Positions 63,890-64,000 of a stretch of DNA of 64,000 bases are shown here, in pieces. The notes below the pieces were generated by a model that was given only the letters and a program-made list of their open reading frames with translations, ran no database searches and was not told the origin of the DNA. The translations under genes and the position numbers were made by a program. How positions within the stretch are numbered: position 1 is the first letter of the stretch; every line of letters begins with the position of its first letter. Source of the stretch: Desulfatitalea tepidiphila (GTDB taxonomy: Bacteria; Desulfobacterota; Desulfobacteria; Desulfobacterales; Desulfosarcinaceae); the NCBI RefSeq assembly GCF_001293685.1, contig NZ_BCAG01000006.1, forward strand, positions 804,699 through 868,698, read 5' to 3'.

Positions 63890-64000
63890 ATGTGATTCAA
63901 CCTGCAGAGCATCCTTTCCAGATGTTGTTGGATAAAAGAATTCGCCTATCAATGGAGATGGCAGGCCCGGGTGGGGCAGGTGGACAGGGCCACGTGAGCC
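63880..64000 (-). repeat. Family A palindromic repeat, copy 4 (cut by window end)
   Basis: The right end of the element in inverted orientation, starting TTCTAACTGAATGTGATTCA and continuing to the GGGGCAGGTGG and GGCCACGTGAGCC segments. The remainder lies beyond the window. Confidence 0.75.

Noticed and set aside
1..64000. CRISPR arrays, tRNA or rRNA genes, prophage and transposase genes
   Set aside because: No regularly spaced short direct repeats, no cloverleaf-like segments and no integrase, recombinase or DDE-type protein were found; the repeats present are long palindromes at unrelated distances.

Overview
The window is GC-rich, densely packed bacterial chromosome, all housekeeping and accessory genes with no rRNA, tRNA, CRISPR array, prophage or transposase visible. 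The gene content fits an anaerobic Desulfobacterota-type organism (Desulfosarcina/Desulfobacter relatives). The pointers are an EndoQ-UvrD helicase fusion, a glycine-reductase-like selenoprotein, tandem long acyl-CoA dehydrogenases, a stand-alone ADP-forming acyl-CoA synthetase alpha subunit, HemA/CcsB/siroheme genes in one run, and many palindromic intergenic repeats. That assignment is inference from gene content, not a measured phylogeny.

Layout. 1-10.3 kb: 3' part of the EndoQ-UvrD helicase, a HEAT-repeat protein, an alpha/beta hydrolase, an acyl-CoA ligase, TerC, a CoA-binding acyl-CoA synthetase subunit and a two-gene ABC exporter. 10.3-11.8 kb: an AlaC-type aminotransferase preceded by a promoter, a 21-codon alanine-rich leader peptide and a terminator-like hairpin, which looks like a transcription attenuator. 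12.2-13.8 kb: a histidine phosphatase and a nitrilase. 13.9-21.9 kb: a minus-strand cluster of two peptidase-S51-like proteins (one fused to a CysS-like C-terminal domain), a ThuA-Gfo/Idh fusion, a second Gfo/Idh oxidoreductase, a GNAT-fold acyltransferase, an MshA-like GT4 glycosyltransferase and a PIG-L deacetylase. This is the best candidate here for an undescribed pathway.

22-30 kb: an M48 lipoprotein protease, a Sec-containing (in-frame UGA plus hairpin) GrdB-like protein, a FemAB-like protein, ClpS, and the aromatic amino-acid operon aroA-aroC-aminotransferase-tyrA. 30.8-42.3 kb: an ABC1/UbiB kinase, a His-rich secreted protein, the dksA-PHP-rnc-radical SAM run (the radical SAM gene is frameshifted), and a long minus-strand run DHH phosphoesterase-MBL hydrolase-siroheme synthase-ccsB-hemA-fabD. 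42.5-51 kb: an ArsB/NhaD-type transporter with an eIF2B-like protein, ClpB, and an FHA protein next to a membrane-anchored divergent protein kinase. 51-64 kb: a Cys-cluster protein, an old-yellow-enzyme flavoprotein, a ChaN lipoprotein, a J-domain protein, a PGPGW membrane protein, two acyl-CoA dehydrogenases, and an HDOD / hybrid histidine kinase / response regulator set behind a sigma-28-like promoter.

Two families of multicopy repeats punctuate the window. Family A is about 290 bp with TTCTAACTGAATG-type inverted ends (four copies plus one relic). Family B is 143 bp with inverted ends around GTCCACAAAT (four copies of identical length). Both sit in intergenic gaps, and in two places the repeat end supplies the stop codon of the neighbouring gene.
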